Shown here piece by piece: positions 1 to 11,938 of a stretch of 64,000 bases of DNA. Numbering within the stretch: position 1 is the stretch's first letter; every line of letters starts with the position of its first letter. Both the position numbers and the translations under genes were made by a program. The DNA is from Diphasiastrum complanatum (lineage: Eukaryota > Streptophyta > Lycopodiopsida > Lycopodiales > Lycopodiaceae). Where the stretch lies: NCBI GenBank assembly GCA_029204225.1, contig CM055093.1, positions 30,451,777 through 30,515,776 on the forward strand, in the 5' to 3' direction. The notes beneath the pieces were generated by a model. That model ran no database searches and had not been told where the DNA came from. It worked only from the letters and a program-made list of their open reading frames with translations.

Positions 1-1058
1 AGTTCCCAGTAGCCACTTTGATATCTTCCAGCAAAAAAAAATCATTCCGCAAATATAAACAAATAACAATTCCGAGAAGCAGTTAGCATGTAAATAAAAT
101 CACCATCAATGAGAAAGGTGACGGGTCTGTTCCAGGGTGTAACACTTTTGCTACTTCACTATCAGTCTAAATTCCCAGTTTTTAAACTTTATTTTTCTCC
201 TGGACAAAAACATGTTTGGAAAGTTGTGTTTCACAATCTGGAACAAGTTTGTGCCACATCTGCTAGTATACATTGATGGTTTAGAACATCCGGCACACTT
301 TTACCTTTCAAACATTTGCTATTAATGTACTTCATCGTCTATTGTTAGAATATAGTTGCTTCATATCTGCCTAAATTAGCTCTATAAGATTGATGCAGCC
401 TCATAGTTTTGTTGTGGAGAGTTGTTTCCTAAAATTTGGCCATTTTCTGTTTGGTGTCACTATTCACACAGTTTGATTTTGCTAGGGGTTTTTAGCCCAC
501 CCTAGTTCTTTGCTTGTCATGTCTTTCTGACCTAAAGCAAGTTACGTAACCTGTTAAACTGGCTACTCGTACAAACGATCATGTGACACCTGAAAGATAT
601 ATTTCCACCTGAGTTGACAAGGTTTTTAGATGTGCCATCGCCTGTTGCACATGGCTGAACTGGCCAAACTGGATGTCAGAGTGTCACTAAGGGATAGGGT
701 CCCCCATCATCACCTAGTAATGATGCCCTTACTTATAGTTGGACTTGGTTGGTTCTAAGCTGTGGTATGTGACATACCTCCAGTGATTGCAACCATAGCG
801 CCGCTGACTGAGCAGACGCCCCGCCCAGATGGTATGAGTTTGGTTTGCCGAACTTCATTCTTAGCAATTGTGGAATAAACTTTCAATAACTTATGACTTT
901 TATGGCAAAGTTCTAGTCCTGTACTGTATTACAATTTATTTTGTCATGGAAGAGTTGCAGGGATCCTGACATAAATTGAGAAATAGCGAAGTCTATACTG
1001 TTTAAAAAATGAAAAGTTTTAAGTAGACTAATATTTTAAATCTTGTCGTATGTATCAG
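1..1058 (+). other. Intron sequence upstream of the pyrophosphatase exons
   Basis: No coding exon could be recognised here. The splice acceptor of the first visible pyrophosphatase exon is TATCAG at 1053-1058, so this stretch is most simply the 3' part of an intron longer than 1 kb. The exons for the N-terminal two-thirds of that protein would lie before the window. Confidence 0.5.
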
Positions 1059-1688
<630 letters not shown>

Positions 1689-2145
1689 CTCTCTGTGTGA
1701 CCAATTAAGGAATGAGCACTTATACTCTCATTCTTACTTGTCTCACTTTTTTACGTTCAGGGAAATCTATTCACACAAGCAGGCAAGTACAAATATTGGT
1801 GAAATTCAAGACGTTTTGTAGGCTTTGGATCATAATTTGCAAATTGATAGACTTTTGTGAACGATTAGGATGCTTCATAGATCATGAGGTAAGACAAGTC
1901 ATTTATTTCTTCTTAGCTTGGTGTGACATTCTTGGCATCTTGCATTGTCGCCTAATCAGAAAATGTTGGTAAATAAAAGCTCATAATCAAGTTTTGCAAA
2001 CCAAGCTATTATCCCAATATTTGATCTTTTTGAACTTATCTACATTGATTGCTTATATCATGCTCGTTCGAGCGACAACTGGTCATCTTCAGTTGTGCTT
2101 CTGTGTGTATGCTCTGACACATATTTATCTATAAAAGCTATTACC

Positions 2146-2150
<5 letters not shown>
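1689..2150 (+). other. Pyrophosphatase 3' UTR and downstream sequence
   Basis: This begins after the TAG at 1686-1688. A possible polyadenylation signal AATAAA lies near 1972. A short open frame at 1712-1972 has no recognisable similarity and is probably untranslated 3' sequence. Confidence 0.4.

Positions 2151-2230
<80 letters not shown>
2151..2230 (+). repeat. (GA)40 microsatellite
   Basis: A perfect GA run of about 80 bp, followed at once by a short (GATA) stretch. It lies 460 bp downstream of the pyrophosphatase stop codon. Confidence 0.97.
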
Positions 2231-2234
<4 letters not shown>

Positions 2235-3197
2235 TAGATGTAATAATGTCTTTCAAAAGTGTCCAAAATTACGAAAGACTAATGAGTAGATTTTAAGTGT
2301 GTATGCCACACTGTGGGAGCATAGGAAACATCTTTGGAAAGTCTTACTTACATAAAACAAGCTCTCTGCTGCATTAGCAACTAGTAATTAATATGTGATG
2401 AAAATCCTTGGTGTATACAAACTATCACTCTAAATAATTGACATGGAAAAACTAGTAAATGAATCAAAATAGAACACCGAACAATATATAATGCTCACAA
2501 TTGGTCCCCTAAGGTAGTAGCATAATTGGAGTGATGTGAAGCTCATATTCATCGAACAACAAGCGTATGTAAAGTTCTTCAACATTGATCTCAATGTCTA
2601 TTGGGAATGAGGAAATCTTGATCCTGCCATCTAAGAAAAACAGAATATCATCTCTCAAGGGAAACAGCTCAGTACCATTAGGGCAACACATCTCTCATCT
2701 TCATGTAAGATCAACAAGTGCAACATGATAGATGAGTCTCAAAATAAGCAATAATATCAACCTCTGATCTCATAGTACAATAATGCGGATCGAAATATAA
2801 AGTGTTCCTACATCTCTATCTCATCAATAGAGCACGATTGACATATCCTATCTTTGCAAGGAATTCCACAAAACTATTGGTCTTAACTTGAAGGTGGTGT
2901 GATGACACCCTCATTTGACCCAATGTCTATATTGTAAACTATGTGATATCTCAAGGTCCAATGTGGGGCATGTATCGAAACCGTACATGCTCTCATCTCC
3001 AACAAGTGTGTCCTTTAGAACTCCAACTTGACCCCCATTTGTGTAAACCAGAATTTGTGACTATGATATATGATTTGTGTATAAACTACTTGATGTATGC
3101 TTGTGTGCCCTTAGAAAGTTGGGATATAGTGATACCATAGGAGGTATTCTGAGAATAGTAGGATAGGTGATGGTCCTGCTCATGACGTTTCTAAGAT
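2231..3197. other. Unassigned intergenic sequence
   Basis: AT-rich single-copy-looking DNA. Short open frames at 2509-2691 (-) and 2943-3140 (+) show no domain, repeat or splice context that supports them as genes. Confidence 0.4.
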
Positions 3198-3344
3198 CAT
3201 AGATGCACTGTTAAATCACGGACTGCGATTCGGACAACGATCCGAATCACGACCCCCGAATCACTCAAGGGTTGTGATTCGCGATTTGCGAGTAAATTTT
3301 TTTTCGACTAAGAAAATGCATAATCGCGATTCACTGCATCTATG
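3198..3344. mobile_element. MITE-like foldback repeat
   Basis: The 13-bp ends CATAGATGCACTG (3198-3210) and CACTGCATCTATG (3332-3344) are inverted repeats matching at 12 of 13 positions. The interior is rich in short GATTCG/CGAATC inverted motifs and can fold back. GAT lies on both outer sides and could be a 3-bp target duplication, but that is weak. There is no coding capacity. Confidence 0.5.
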
Positions 3345-4779
3345 GATGATGTAATTGCTACATATGCCCTTTGCTGCCCATATTCGAGATTCCAAACTCT
3401 CCAACTCTCTAAAAATATATGATCACACGAAAATGGCATGCACTTGGATAGGGGGCACATCAAACTCCGCTAGCACAACTTGATGAGGACTCGAGAGTTG
3501 GAAACATATCAAATGTGATAACATAGTGATTTGAAGGCATGAGAGGCTAGCCCAATTAAACCGAGGTAATCCCAAAACACCAAGTCTCTACAACATGCAT
3601 GGTATTCCAAGTAAGCAAGGTATCAAAGAGGTAACACTTACTCTCTACATCCTAGATACACCTATAGAAGTATAGTCTCTCCATGTTGACCAAGGAAGTC
3701 TTTCTTTTTACCATTTGGCTCATATGCGTGGCTCATATTGAATTGGGGTCCAATAAAGAGTGTCCCAAGATATATGTAAGAAGAAACAATCTCCAAGTGT
3801 TAATTGTTTAGGAAAAACAATTTTCTATGTGTTTTGAAAATCATCATCATCTTCTTATTTACATTCACCTAAACCCCAAGCCCTATAGGAGTATAGTGTC
3901 CATCACTAGAAGGAGAAACTAGAGTGACATTGTTCACATTTGAGTAGATAGAGGTCACCCAATCTACAACTATTGCTATGACAACCAGTATAGTGTCTTA
4001 TGAGAAATGTATGATCATAATCTTTAGTTTGTCTATTATAATATGCTTGATGCGCTTGAAAAGAGGAATGTTCCCAATGGATAAATCCTTTTTTCTTAGC
4101 ACACACACACACACACACACACAAAACCTTTCTTTCCCACCATTTGGTACCATTGTTGTTGAAAGTACCAAGTTCTAGGTATTTTCATGCTCAAGGGTGC
4201 AAGCCAAAAGAAGAAGGTAGAATTTCTGGAATTTTAGTTCATTGTCTATGTATGTTTGGTGCATAGATAGTGACTATTTTGACCTATGGTTGCAAAATCT
4301 AGATTGGTAATGAGATATGTCTATGATGAATCTACTATTCCTCGAGGATCTATTACGTTTTTCTACAATGAAAATATATTCAGGTGCAAAAATTACAAAT
4401 CCTCTTGAACCAATGGAGGGTGCTACCACATAATTGTGTGACAACAAATTTAGTACCTGAGTCAACACTCTCCATGCCCATCCTCAATTCTTTCCCATGT
4501 TGGATAATCATCTTTTGCTCTTGCTAGCACATGGAAGAAATTATTTATTAGGATTCTTTCTTTCCCTTTCTCTCGTGCTTTCTTTTTCCAGCTTATGAAG
4601 TGAAGATTGTGTTACTAATGGTTTTTGTTTGAGATCTCCAACATGTGTTGTAGTATTCCAAACTATTTTCTCTCTTATGTTTGGCCTTCTACTTTATATC
4701 TCCACCCATTCTTCCTCCATTGTGCCATCTCAAGATTATCCTATTTGTTGGCTTTAACATGTCCTTCATTATTGTTTTC
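3345..4779. other. Unassigned intergenic sequence with a short (AC) run
   Basis: Nothing gene-like is recognised. The interval contains an (AC)12 run at 4100-4123; the open frames on both strands around it are low-complexity artefacts. Confidence 0.4.
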
Positions 4780-5107
4780 TATCCTTCATCATTGGAACTA
4801 TTATTTTTCTCTATACTAGTGAACTTCAATAACTTAAGTGTTGTGCTCTCTTGTTTTTTGCTTATAGACTAGATAGGACATGGGCAAAGTGGGACATCAA
4901 AAAATATGATGGCCCTGTTTTTCACACCTAAAGCAAGAATTTGGAACAAGGTGGAGGGAGGGTATCCTTCATCATTGGAACTGTTATTTTTCTCATTGTT
5001 GACTGGTGCACTTCAACAACTTTGAGTGTTGTGCTCTCTTGTTTCTTGCTGATAGAATGGGTAGAACATGGGCAGAGTGGGATACTAAAACAATGTGATG
5101 GCCTAGT
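4780..5107 (+). repeat. Two-copy direct repeat, offset 183 bp
   Basis: About 140 bp starting ATCCTTCATCATTGGAACT at 4780 recurs from 4963 with scattered substitutions. Both copies share GTTGTGCTCTCTTG and ACATGGGCA and run to GATGGCC near 4917 and 5100. The copies are separated by about 43 bp of unrelated sequence. No coding role is apparent. Confidence 0.75.
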
Positions 5108-5775
5108 TACATTTGTTATGACTTTCGACTATCGATCTAAAACAACTACTTAATTTCAAAAAGCTTGTGGAAAAAATGACATACTGAGCTTTTGTTGTTT
5201 TGAAAAGCATATATGAACTGACATTAGGAGTGAAGGGAGCTCATGACCATGAATAGTCTTGTCTCGCTTTGTGATACATTATAAATTTCTACCCAATGCT
5301 TGAGCTTGTTGGGGAAGAATCTTTTATTGATATGAATGTACATTATAAAATTTACTAATAATTGCTTTCTATGGTGTTGTATTGTGTACTTTTTAGCACG
5401 TGTGAGGACACACAAATCAATGTGCCTGATCTTCTAAGGTGGGTGTGATTGTACATGAAACTATCACTTGATTGTACAAGCAATCTAACTTTCAAGACAA
5501 GAGCACACAAGCATTCATTAATGATCATCCACACTTTCTCACTCAAACCAAACACTTAACATGGAAAAAACTAAGTCCAAAACACATACAAAGCGTGAGA
5601 GAGAGCCCTTGCTCTCGGGTAGAGAGAGAAAGAGAGGCTAGCTCTCGGGTAGAGACAGAGAAGAGAAGAGAAACACTTTAAAATTGTGATTAACTCTTAA
5701 AAAACCCATATGTACAATGAGAGGGCTCTTCCATATAGTACTAGCACAAGATCTAGCATGAGTAAATGCTCTAGA
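5108..5775. other. Unassigned sequence with GA-rich patches
   Basis: No gene is recognised. Around 5600-5670 the motif CTCTCGGGTAGAGA appears twice within GA-rich sequence. Confidence 0.35.
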
Positions 5776-5998
5776 ATGATTGGACCCCATTGATTGCCTT
5801 TGTACATAATGATTGGACCCCTAGATTTGCACCTCTCATCATGATTGGACCTCATGATTTCCACCTCACAATCTGATTGGGCCTCATGATGTGCACCTCT
5901 GAACATGATTGGTCCACATGTAATGAACCTCTTAAAGTGATTGGACTTGTGATCTACACCTCTTAATGTGATCGAGCCAAATTGATGCATTTCAATCC
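5776..5998 (+). repeat. Degenerate 32-bp tandem repeat, about seven units
   Basis: Units begin ATGATTGGACC or TGATTGG and usually contain CACCTCT about 20 bp later. The spacing is 31-34 bp and divergence rises toward the right end. The same motif pair recurs, inverted, at 46801-46880. Confidence 0.75.
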
Positions 5999-6386
5999 TA
6001 ACATTATGTGACAAATGTCACTAGAACTCAAGTTTGAGGCCTATTGACAATTCAAACTCATCATAAATGATCTAAAATGATTTGGCCTCCCTCCACACAT
6101 GAGAACATGAAAGTTTGCAATCAAAGTTTAGATTGATTACTATGCTAGTTTCCTCTAAAATTTAAGTAGCTAATAAAGCTTCTCAAGTAGATCCTTTGGC
6201 ATGAGTCGCGATGAGAAAACCAGCCAGTAAGTCTGAAATTGTAGCAAGGTCACCACAGCCAAGACAAGGCTTCTTTGAACGAGAATCATCTCCAAGCATC
6301 TTGAGAAGCTTTCCACAACTTGAGCACTTCTTCCATTGATTTATTTCATCCTTGAAGCAAATGGTTGATCCAAAAGATCTTCCTCC
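5999..6386. other. Unassigned sequence left of a copia remnant
   Basis: No domain, exon or terminal repeat was recognised. It may be more of the neighbouring retrotransposon. Confidence 0.3.
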
Positions 6387-6950
6387 TTAAAATAGTTGCA
6401 ACTCCATAAGGAAATCAAGAGTCCTCCTTGACTCAAAAGGATCACAAAGATCCATCATCATGTTACCAAGATCTTGAGAATTAGACACATCAAGATCAGC
6501 AAGTCTATGAATGCTAAAATAACAAAGAGTTTGCATCATGTCTTTATGCTTGGACTCCATGCTAATCTCAGATCTCATGAGGCTAAATACATCATCATGG
6601 ATATAAGTGTCCTTAGAGGTTGATTCACTTATTCTCATAATTTGTTTACAAGTTGCCTCACAACATGAGAAAACACAATTTTTTGCACTATGAGTGAATA
6701 AATCACTCTTGCTCTTGCAAGACTCAAGAGCATACATTTGATGAAATAACCATTTGCTTTCTAATTGATCTAGAATCGATTTCAAACCATTAAGAACATC
6801 AACTATGTTCTCAAGAGAGACATCATACTCAACTAGTATGGCTTTACTCAATCCTTGGCACACTTGAACCTTGAGATGGCTCCTCAAGATCATCTTCTTG
6901 GTGCTCCTCCTTGATCCTTGAAGTCTCCTTGATATCACTGCCATTTGCAA
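6387..6950 (-). CDS. Unrecognised 187-residue open frame beside a copia remnant
   Basis: An uninterrupted frame of 187 residues, long for this AT-rich, stop-rich background. It is acidic to neutral and contains CVFSCCEATCKQI, a possible cysteine cluster, between leucine-rich stretches (SLENIVDVLNGLKSILDQLE). No known domain was recognised. It lies about 90 bp downstream of, and on the same strand as, a copia protease region (7040-7610), where the GAG-pre-integrase domain would be expected. It may be lineage-specific retrotransposon protein or spacer sequence that has stayed open by chance. Confidence 0.3.
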   Translation of the reverse strand: MQMAVISRRLQGSRRSTKKMILRSHLKVQVCQGLSKAILVEYDVSLENIVDVLNGLKSILDQLESKWLFHQMYALESCKSKSDLFTHSAKNCVFSCCEATCKQIMRISESTSKDTYIHDDVFSLMRSEISMESKHKDMMQTLCYFSIHRLADLDVSNSQDLGNMMMDLCDPFESRRTLDFLMELQLF

Positions 6951-6973
6951 TACTTTAAATCATTTGCAACACT

Positions 6974-7608
6974 TTAAATCACATAAGCAATATAATTCTT
7001 GATGTGAACATAAGAGTCATCATCCATGGAATTGAGATTTGAGTGCTCCATCCTCTCCTCTTCAAAAATGAGCTCTCCCTTGGCTTCCTTCACTTCCAAC
7101 ATGTGATTAGTTCTCACACAAATACTAAGCTTGAAGAGCCTACCATTTCTAATTCCTTTTGCAATGACTTTCCTCCTTTGATGATAAAGCAAACGTTGCA
7201 ATCAAACTTGACACTACATCCTTTGTCAACTAATTGACTCACACTCAACACATTTCTAGCAAATGAAGTAACATACAACACATTTTCAAGCTTTGCTTTC
7301 TTCCCTTATCCAAGACAAATAGGAATGGTTCCTATTCCATGAATCACATATTCAACACCATTTGAAACAAGAATGGACTCCTCAGAACTTGAATATGATG
7401 TGAATAAAAAAAAAATACTCCCTTTTGCAAGTGATGTGTGACTTTGTCCCAATATCAATCCACCAAGAATGTTCCTCCATAGAAATTGTTGGTGCATCCA
7501 TGCATGCCATGAGAGACTCCTCCTTAATGAAGCCATCTCCACCTTGATTGTTGCAGCATACTTGCCTTTTCTTTTGCTTTCTTTTGAACAGATAAAAAAT
7601 CTAGACAA
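6974..7608 (-). pseudogene. Ty1/copia protease-region remnant
   Basis: The minus strand carries the region around a copia aspartic protease in shifting frames. At 7608-7306 it reads MAATIKVEMASL-like gag linker, then WWIDIG in place of the usual LDSGA, then ESILVSNGVEYVIHGIGTIP, the typical sequence after the active site. Past a frameshift near 7300, VLYVTSFARNVLSVSQLVDKG matches the copia segment VLYVPxLxxNLLSVS. At 7201-6974 VIAKGIRNGRLFKL follows. Protease normally cuts the polyprotein in the virus-like particle; here the D-S/T-G triad is degraded and the frame is broken, so it is inactive. No flanking LTR was identified. The same lineage-type remnant occurs at 45.7-46.2 kb. Confidence 0.7.
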
Positions 7609-7619
7609 ATTTACAAAAG

Positions 7620-8775
7620 ATCTAGATCACAAATCTAAGAATCAATTTTCACCCAACAAACTAGTGACCTTGGAAAATGGACCTTGCCTAGATCACAAAA
7701 ATTAAGGCTCACTAAATTTGAATCAAATCACACCAAAATCAGACCCGATTACCCCTATTGGACTCAACCAAGACCAAAGACTAAGTTGGAATGGATTTGA
7801 AAAGATTTGATTACAAACAATATCCTAGTTTTCCACCAATCTTGACTAGATCTCTCATAACTTGAAATTCGTGGACAAACAAGTAAGACATGCCTATTTA
7901 CCACTCAAATTTGTTTCTTCCCTCTTTGTAAGAATGATACTTCAAAGTGAATTCAACTCCTTATGAGATCTTGCAAACACAATGTGAGATCAATCTCACA
8001 ATCTCTCCTTGTATCTAGATCTTGCCTCACACCAAAAATGAAGAACTTCAAGACTTTGAGCCAACTCCCTCCATAGAGAAAAAACACTTGAAAACACTCA
8101 AGGACTCCACAAACAACTCAAACACAATGTATTTGTGTGAAACTCTGTGGTCATGGCACCAAAATCTCATCTACATCACACACAAACTAGATTGACAATG
8201 CCAAATCATGAATTTTTGATGATCTAAGCTAGATATGAACAATCCTTGGCATGTCTAACCAAGTTGGGTGCCCTAGCCACCTTCATTTGAATGTCAATAG
8301 CTTTTTCAATACAATTCCTTCTGGCTTGAAAGCATTCTCATCACAAACTAGACTTCACTAGCTTTGCAACAAGCAATCATATACTAGATTTGGATCTACC
8401 TTGGAGAAACACCAACCATTCAAATTTTGGTGATCTCACACGTGCCTGAGCACCTCAATCCATATAGTACCCAACATGGATCAATTGATCATGATTTTGA
8501 TCCCCTTTGATCTCAAAATCCATTTGATTGCAAACTATGTCCAAACTAGCTCTCAAAATCTTGTTTTTTCAAGCAAATTTTCACATCAAGCTTGAAACAT
8601 TCAGTCCATCCACCATCTTTAGGTGGATTTGAAATATCCAAAAATGTGATTTTTCTCTCTCACTAAGATGTGTCAACTAACTAAAATTTTGCATACTTTC
8701 ATATTCTCTTCTTTCTCAAATGTAAAGAAACTAAGACAAACTTGATTTGATGTTTTAAACAAGTTTTTGGATATA
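7620..8775. other. Probable upstream part of the copia remnant, no recognisable domain
   Basis: No exon or LTR boundary could be fixed. By position on the minus strand it could be gag or leader sequence of the 7.0-7.6 kb remnant, but no zinc knuckle or UBN2-like motif was seen. Confidence 0.3.
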
Positions 8776-8780
8776 GAGTA

Positions 8781-9697
8781 TGTTGGATTCCTATCCTCTC
8801 CATCCCTTATCTCTTCACTAATCTAGATCCATTCATTGTTGTATGTAAATACATTGAAATGTCGCACAGCCTGTAGAAGTACAAAAAAAGTCGATGACAA
8901 TATTTCCTTGACTTTTTGGACATCAAAGTGTCTGAAGTGTTTGACGATCAAAGGTCATTATTCAAAAATAGAGCAAGCTCGACATCCACGTCATCAACAT
9001 CGAAGTCTCCGACGTCGAAGTCATGGACATCTTCTCAAGAGCAACTTCGATGTCAAAGTCATCGACATCTTCTCAAAAGCAGCTCAACATCGAAGTCTTC
9101 GACTTCTCAACTAAATTGACTTAGCATCATGGTGCCTTAATCCCATTTTGTAAAGTACAAACCTTAATTAGAGGTCACTAATAGAGCAAGGCAGTTATAG
9201 CCCAAAGCGGTGACGGTGCCTATTATCCGCTCTTCTCTCCACTAATCAAGCATCACCGACTGCTCTCATGTACATATGTCATTGTAATGATAAGATCAGT
9301 AGATCACAATAAAGAGTGTAAGATAGAATAAGAGCGCAATAATTTGTTCTTCCCCTATGATATACCAGAGTATTGTTTTAGGAAGAACGCGCCTTGTATC
9401 TGCATTCAAACTTGTACTATTTGCGATCATAGAATTCCTATTCCAGCAATCTGAATCATCTAGTACTTGGTCGAATGCATTATCATTCTGTTTTGATTCA
9501 TCGATTCATGCCATGCAGATATATTATTTGTAGATTAAATATTCATATGACTGATAATTTTGTGTTGATAATAAGCTCTAGCTCTTAATCTGATAACGCT
9601 TCCGCAAAGCGCATTCCTTTTGTGTTTGCCTATGGAACCTTTACTAGTAGACGTTGTGCACGCATCGAGAAATCTGACATTGCTCTGATTTCCAACA
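8781..9697 (+). repeat. Left LTR of the deleted copia element
   Basis: It starts TGTTGGATTCC and ends TTTCCAACA directly before the primer binding site. The interior at 8960-9110 contains several short GTCGAAGTC / CATCTTCTCAA direct repeats. The right two-thirds (from about 9050) aligns with 10147-10806, the main difference being an extra GCGGTTACAGAGCAAG-like duplication in the right copy. Confidence 0.9.
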
Positions 9698-9709
9698 TGG
9701 TATTAGAGC
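9698..9709 (+). promoter_or_regulatory. Copia primer binding site
   Basis: TGGTATTAGAGC differs at one base from the consensus complementary to the 3' end of initiator Met-tRNA (TGGTATCAGAGC) and follows the LTR end with no gap. Confidence 0.88.
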
Positions 9710-9812
9710 TATAGTTCCTATAGTCTCTACTATTTGATATTGTCATCGAGCTTATTTATATTGTAGATACAAATTATAATTGTTTCTATCTGCTTAATTC
9801 TCTGACTTTCAA

Positions 9813-10178
9813 ATGGATTCACAATCACAATCTGCTATAATGGTAGATAGATTAGATGGTTCGAATTACCACCTTTGGAAGTTTAAGATGAAAGTAGTTT
9901 TGATGGCCAAAGGACTATGGGAGATAGTCGCTAGAGTCGAACTACTTCCTAATGTCGATGAGCAAGCCATGTCTAAATGGAAACTCTGGGATGGCAAGGC
10001 TTTTGCCTTGATCACCCTTAACATCTTCGACACTCAGATTGGCCATATCAGACAAGCCAAATTTTCAAGAGAAGCTTGGGACATATTAAGCACGCTCTAT
10101 GAAGTGAGAGATGTCACTTCAAAGCGGCATCTGAGAAAGAAGTTCACGTCGAAGTCATCGACATCTTCTCAAAAGTAG
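9813..10178 (+). pseudogene. Copia gag, C-terminally truncated and fused to LTR sequence
   Basis: Copia Gag forms the particle that packages element RNA. The first about 110 residues show the UBN2-type gag pattern: DRLDGSNYHLWKFKMKVVLM, then GLWEIV, LITLNIFDTQIGHI, AWDILSTLYEVRDVTSKRHL and RKKF. The ATG at 9813 lies 100 bp after the primer site, as expected. From about 10147 the codons are LTR-derived (KSSTSSQK) and the frame ends at TAG 10176-10178. The rest of Gag, with the zinc knuckle, and all of Pol are absent. The gag at about 44.2 kb is close in sequence and shows what follows RKKF in an undeleted relative. Confidence 0.85.
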
Positions 10179-10806
10179 CTCGACATCGAAGTCTTCGACT
10201 TCTCAACTAAATTAACTTAGCAGCATGGTGCCTTATTCCCATTTTTTAAAGTACAAACCTTAATTAGAGGTCACTAATAGAGTAAGGCGGTTACAGAGCA
10301 AGGCGGTTACAACCCAAAGCAGTGACGATGCCTGTTATCCACTCTTCTCTCCACTAATCAGGCATCACCGACTGCTCTCATGTACATCTGTCATTGCAAT
10401 GATAAGATAAGTAGATCAAAATAAAGAGTGTAAGATACAAGAGTGCAATAATTTGTTCTTCCTCTCTGATATACCAGAGTATTGTTTCAGGAAGAACGCG
10501 CCTTGTATCTGCATTCAAACTTGTACTATCTGCGATCATAGAATTCCTATTTCAGCAATCTAAATCGTCTAGTACTTGGTCGGATGCATTATCAATGTGT
10601 TCTGATTCATCGATTTATGCCATGCAGATAAATTATTCGTAGATTAAATATTCATATGACTGATAATTTTGTGTTGTTAATAAGCTCTAGCTCTTGATCT
10701 GATAACGCTTCCACTTTGCGCATTCCTTTTGTGTTCGCCTATGGAACCTTTACTGGTAGACGTTGTGCACGCACCGAGAAATCTGACATTGCTCCGTTTT
10801 CCAACA
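10147..10806 (+). repeat. Right LTR of the deleted copia element, 5'-truncated
   Basis: Homologous to about 9050-9697. It lacks the TGTTGG start and about 270 bp. It ends CCAACA at 10801-10806, directly followed by the GAGTA target duplication. Confidence 0.88.
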
Positions 10807-10811
10807 GAGTA

Positions 10812-11418
10812 AAATGCACAAACTAAGATGAAATACTTTGTAGTGTAACATATGTATATCAACATGGCAAGTATTGGATTTAATATGACAAAATGTAATA
10901 TTAAATAAAAATTTGTCAAACAATGAAAGATAGCCCACAAAAAAAGAAAATAGAACTCTATAATGGATGTTTGGATAGATTGTGCAAGAATGATCAGTAA
11001 CAAATATCATTTCAATATTTGCATTCACAGATTTCAATTCTTAGGTATGGTCCCAAACCAACAATGTGAATTCTAGTAGTCACCCCCGTTCTCCATAAAG
11101 GCCCACAATTTTTTCAAGCTTTCGGAGTATTTGAACTTCTTTACAATGTTGAGTTGATGACATTCTTAGGATTACAAAGACGCAATGTGCAAGAGTCACA
11201 ATTTGAGAGAAATAAAGGAGTAGCCAATTGGTCACATCAAGGTACAAGTCAAGATTGATTGGGTTGAAGATGGATGTACTCATATCTATGCAACTAGAAA
11301 TTGGTTGTTGAATGCTCAAAAGCCCCATTGGTCCCAGTGGGTTGACCAACTTCTGATTAGCTTCTCCTCTTGTGGATGCACTGGAACTACTCTTGAATAT
11401 GGGTAAAAAGAAAATTTC

Positions 11419-11422
<4 letters not shown>
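10812..11422. other. Unassigned sequence
   Basis: No gene is recognised. Minus-strand frames here are either LTR shadow (10677-11003) or end in the CA repeat (11080-11487). Confidence 0.35.

Positions 11423-11459
<37 letters not shown>
11423..11459 (+). repeat. (AC)18 microsatellite
   Basis: An uninterrupted AC run of about 37 bp. Confidence 0.95.
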
Positions 11460-11462
<3 letters not shown>

Positions 11463-11938
11463 TGTGTATATCAGTGATCAAGATCATTCAATGGTAAAAA
11501 GTGACTCAATGGTTGATCTTGTATTATACTTGGAAGTGATGATGAGTTAAAGTAAATTGTGCGCTGATTGTAGGCATTTCTTTTACAATATGTGAGTGAT
11601 GCTTGAATATATTGATGGAGTGTGATTTATCTGTTTTAAGCAATGAGCATTTTGTGGTGTTATTGAAATTTTTTGCTTACAATGAGTTGCTTGTTTTGTT
11701 AACACAAAATACCACCTACTTGTACTCCAAGCTTAAAAACTTGAAACATCATAACACATTATAGAATGTTCAATTTGAATCTCAAATCAATGCTTTCATA
11801 GCCTTTGTTGATTCAAAATTTTATGAATGGTCTCACACTTACATTGTCTATGTGATCATGTGATATTGCTATCTATTGTGATCTATCATGCTTGTCATCC
11901 AATTCCCATTGTTTATCTCTATATATTCTCCTTCCTTT

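Larger units (their letters stand above)
8776..10811 (+). mobile_element. Internally deleted Ty1/copia element with 5-bp target duplication
   Basis: The element has a 917-bp left LTR (8781-9697, TGTTGG...CCAACA), an initiator-Met-type primer binding site TGGTATTAGAGC at 9698-9709, a partial gag frame (ATG at 9813), then a right LTR missing its left portion (about 10147-10806, also ending CCAACA). The direct repeat GAGTA flanks it at 8776-8780 and 10807-10811. Everything from mid-gag through the polypurine tract and the first about 270 bp of the right LTR is gone. It is therefore non-autonomous and encodes no enzymes. The preserved target duplication shows that it inserted normally and was deleted later, or was copied in already deleted. 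Confidence 0.9.

Noticed and set aside
2095-2289. Arg-Glu repeat frame across the (GA) run
   Set aside because: Low-complexity translation of a microsatellite.
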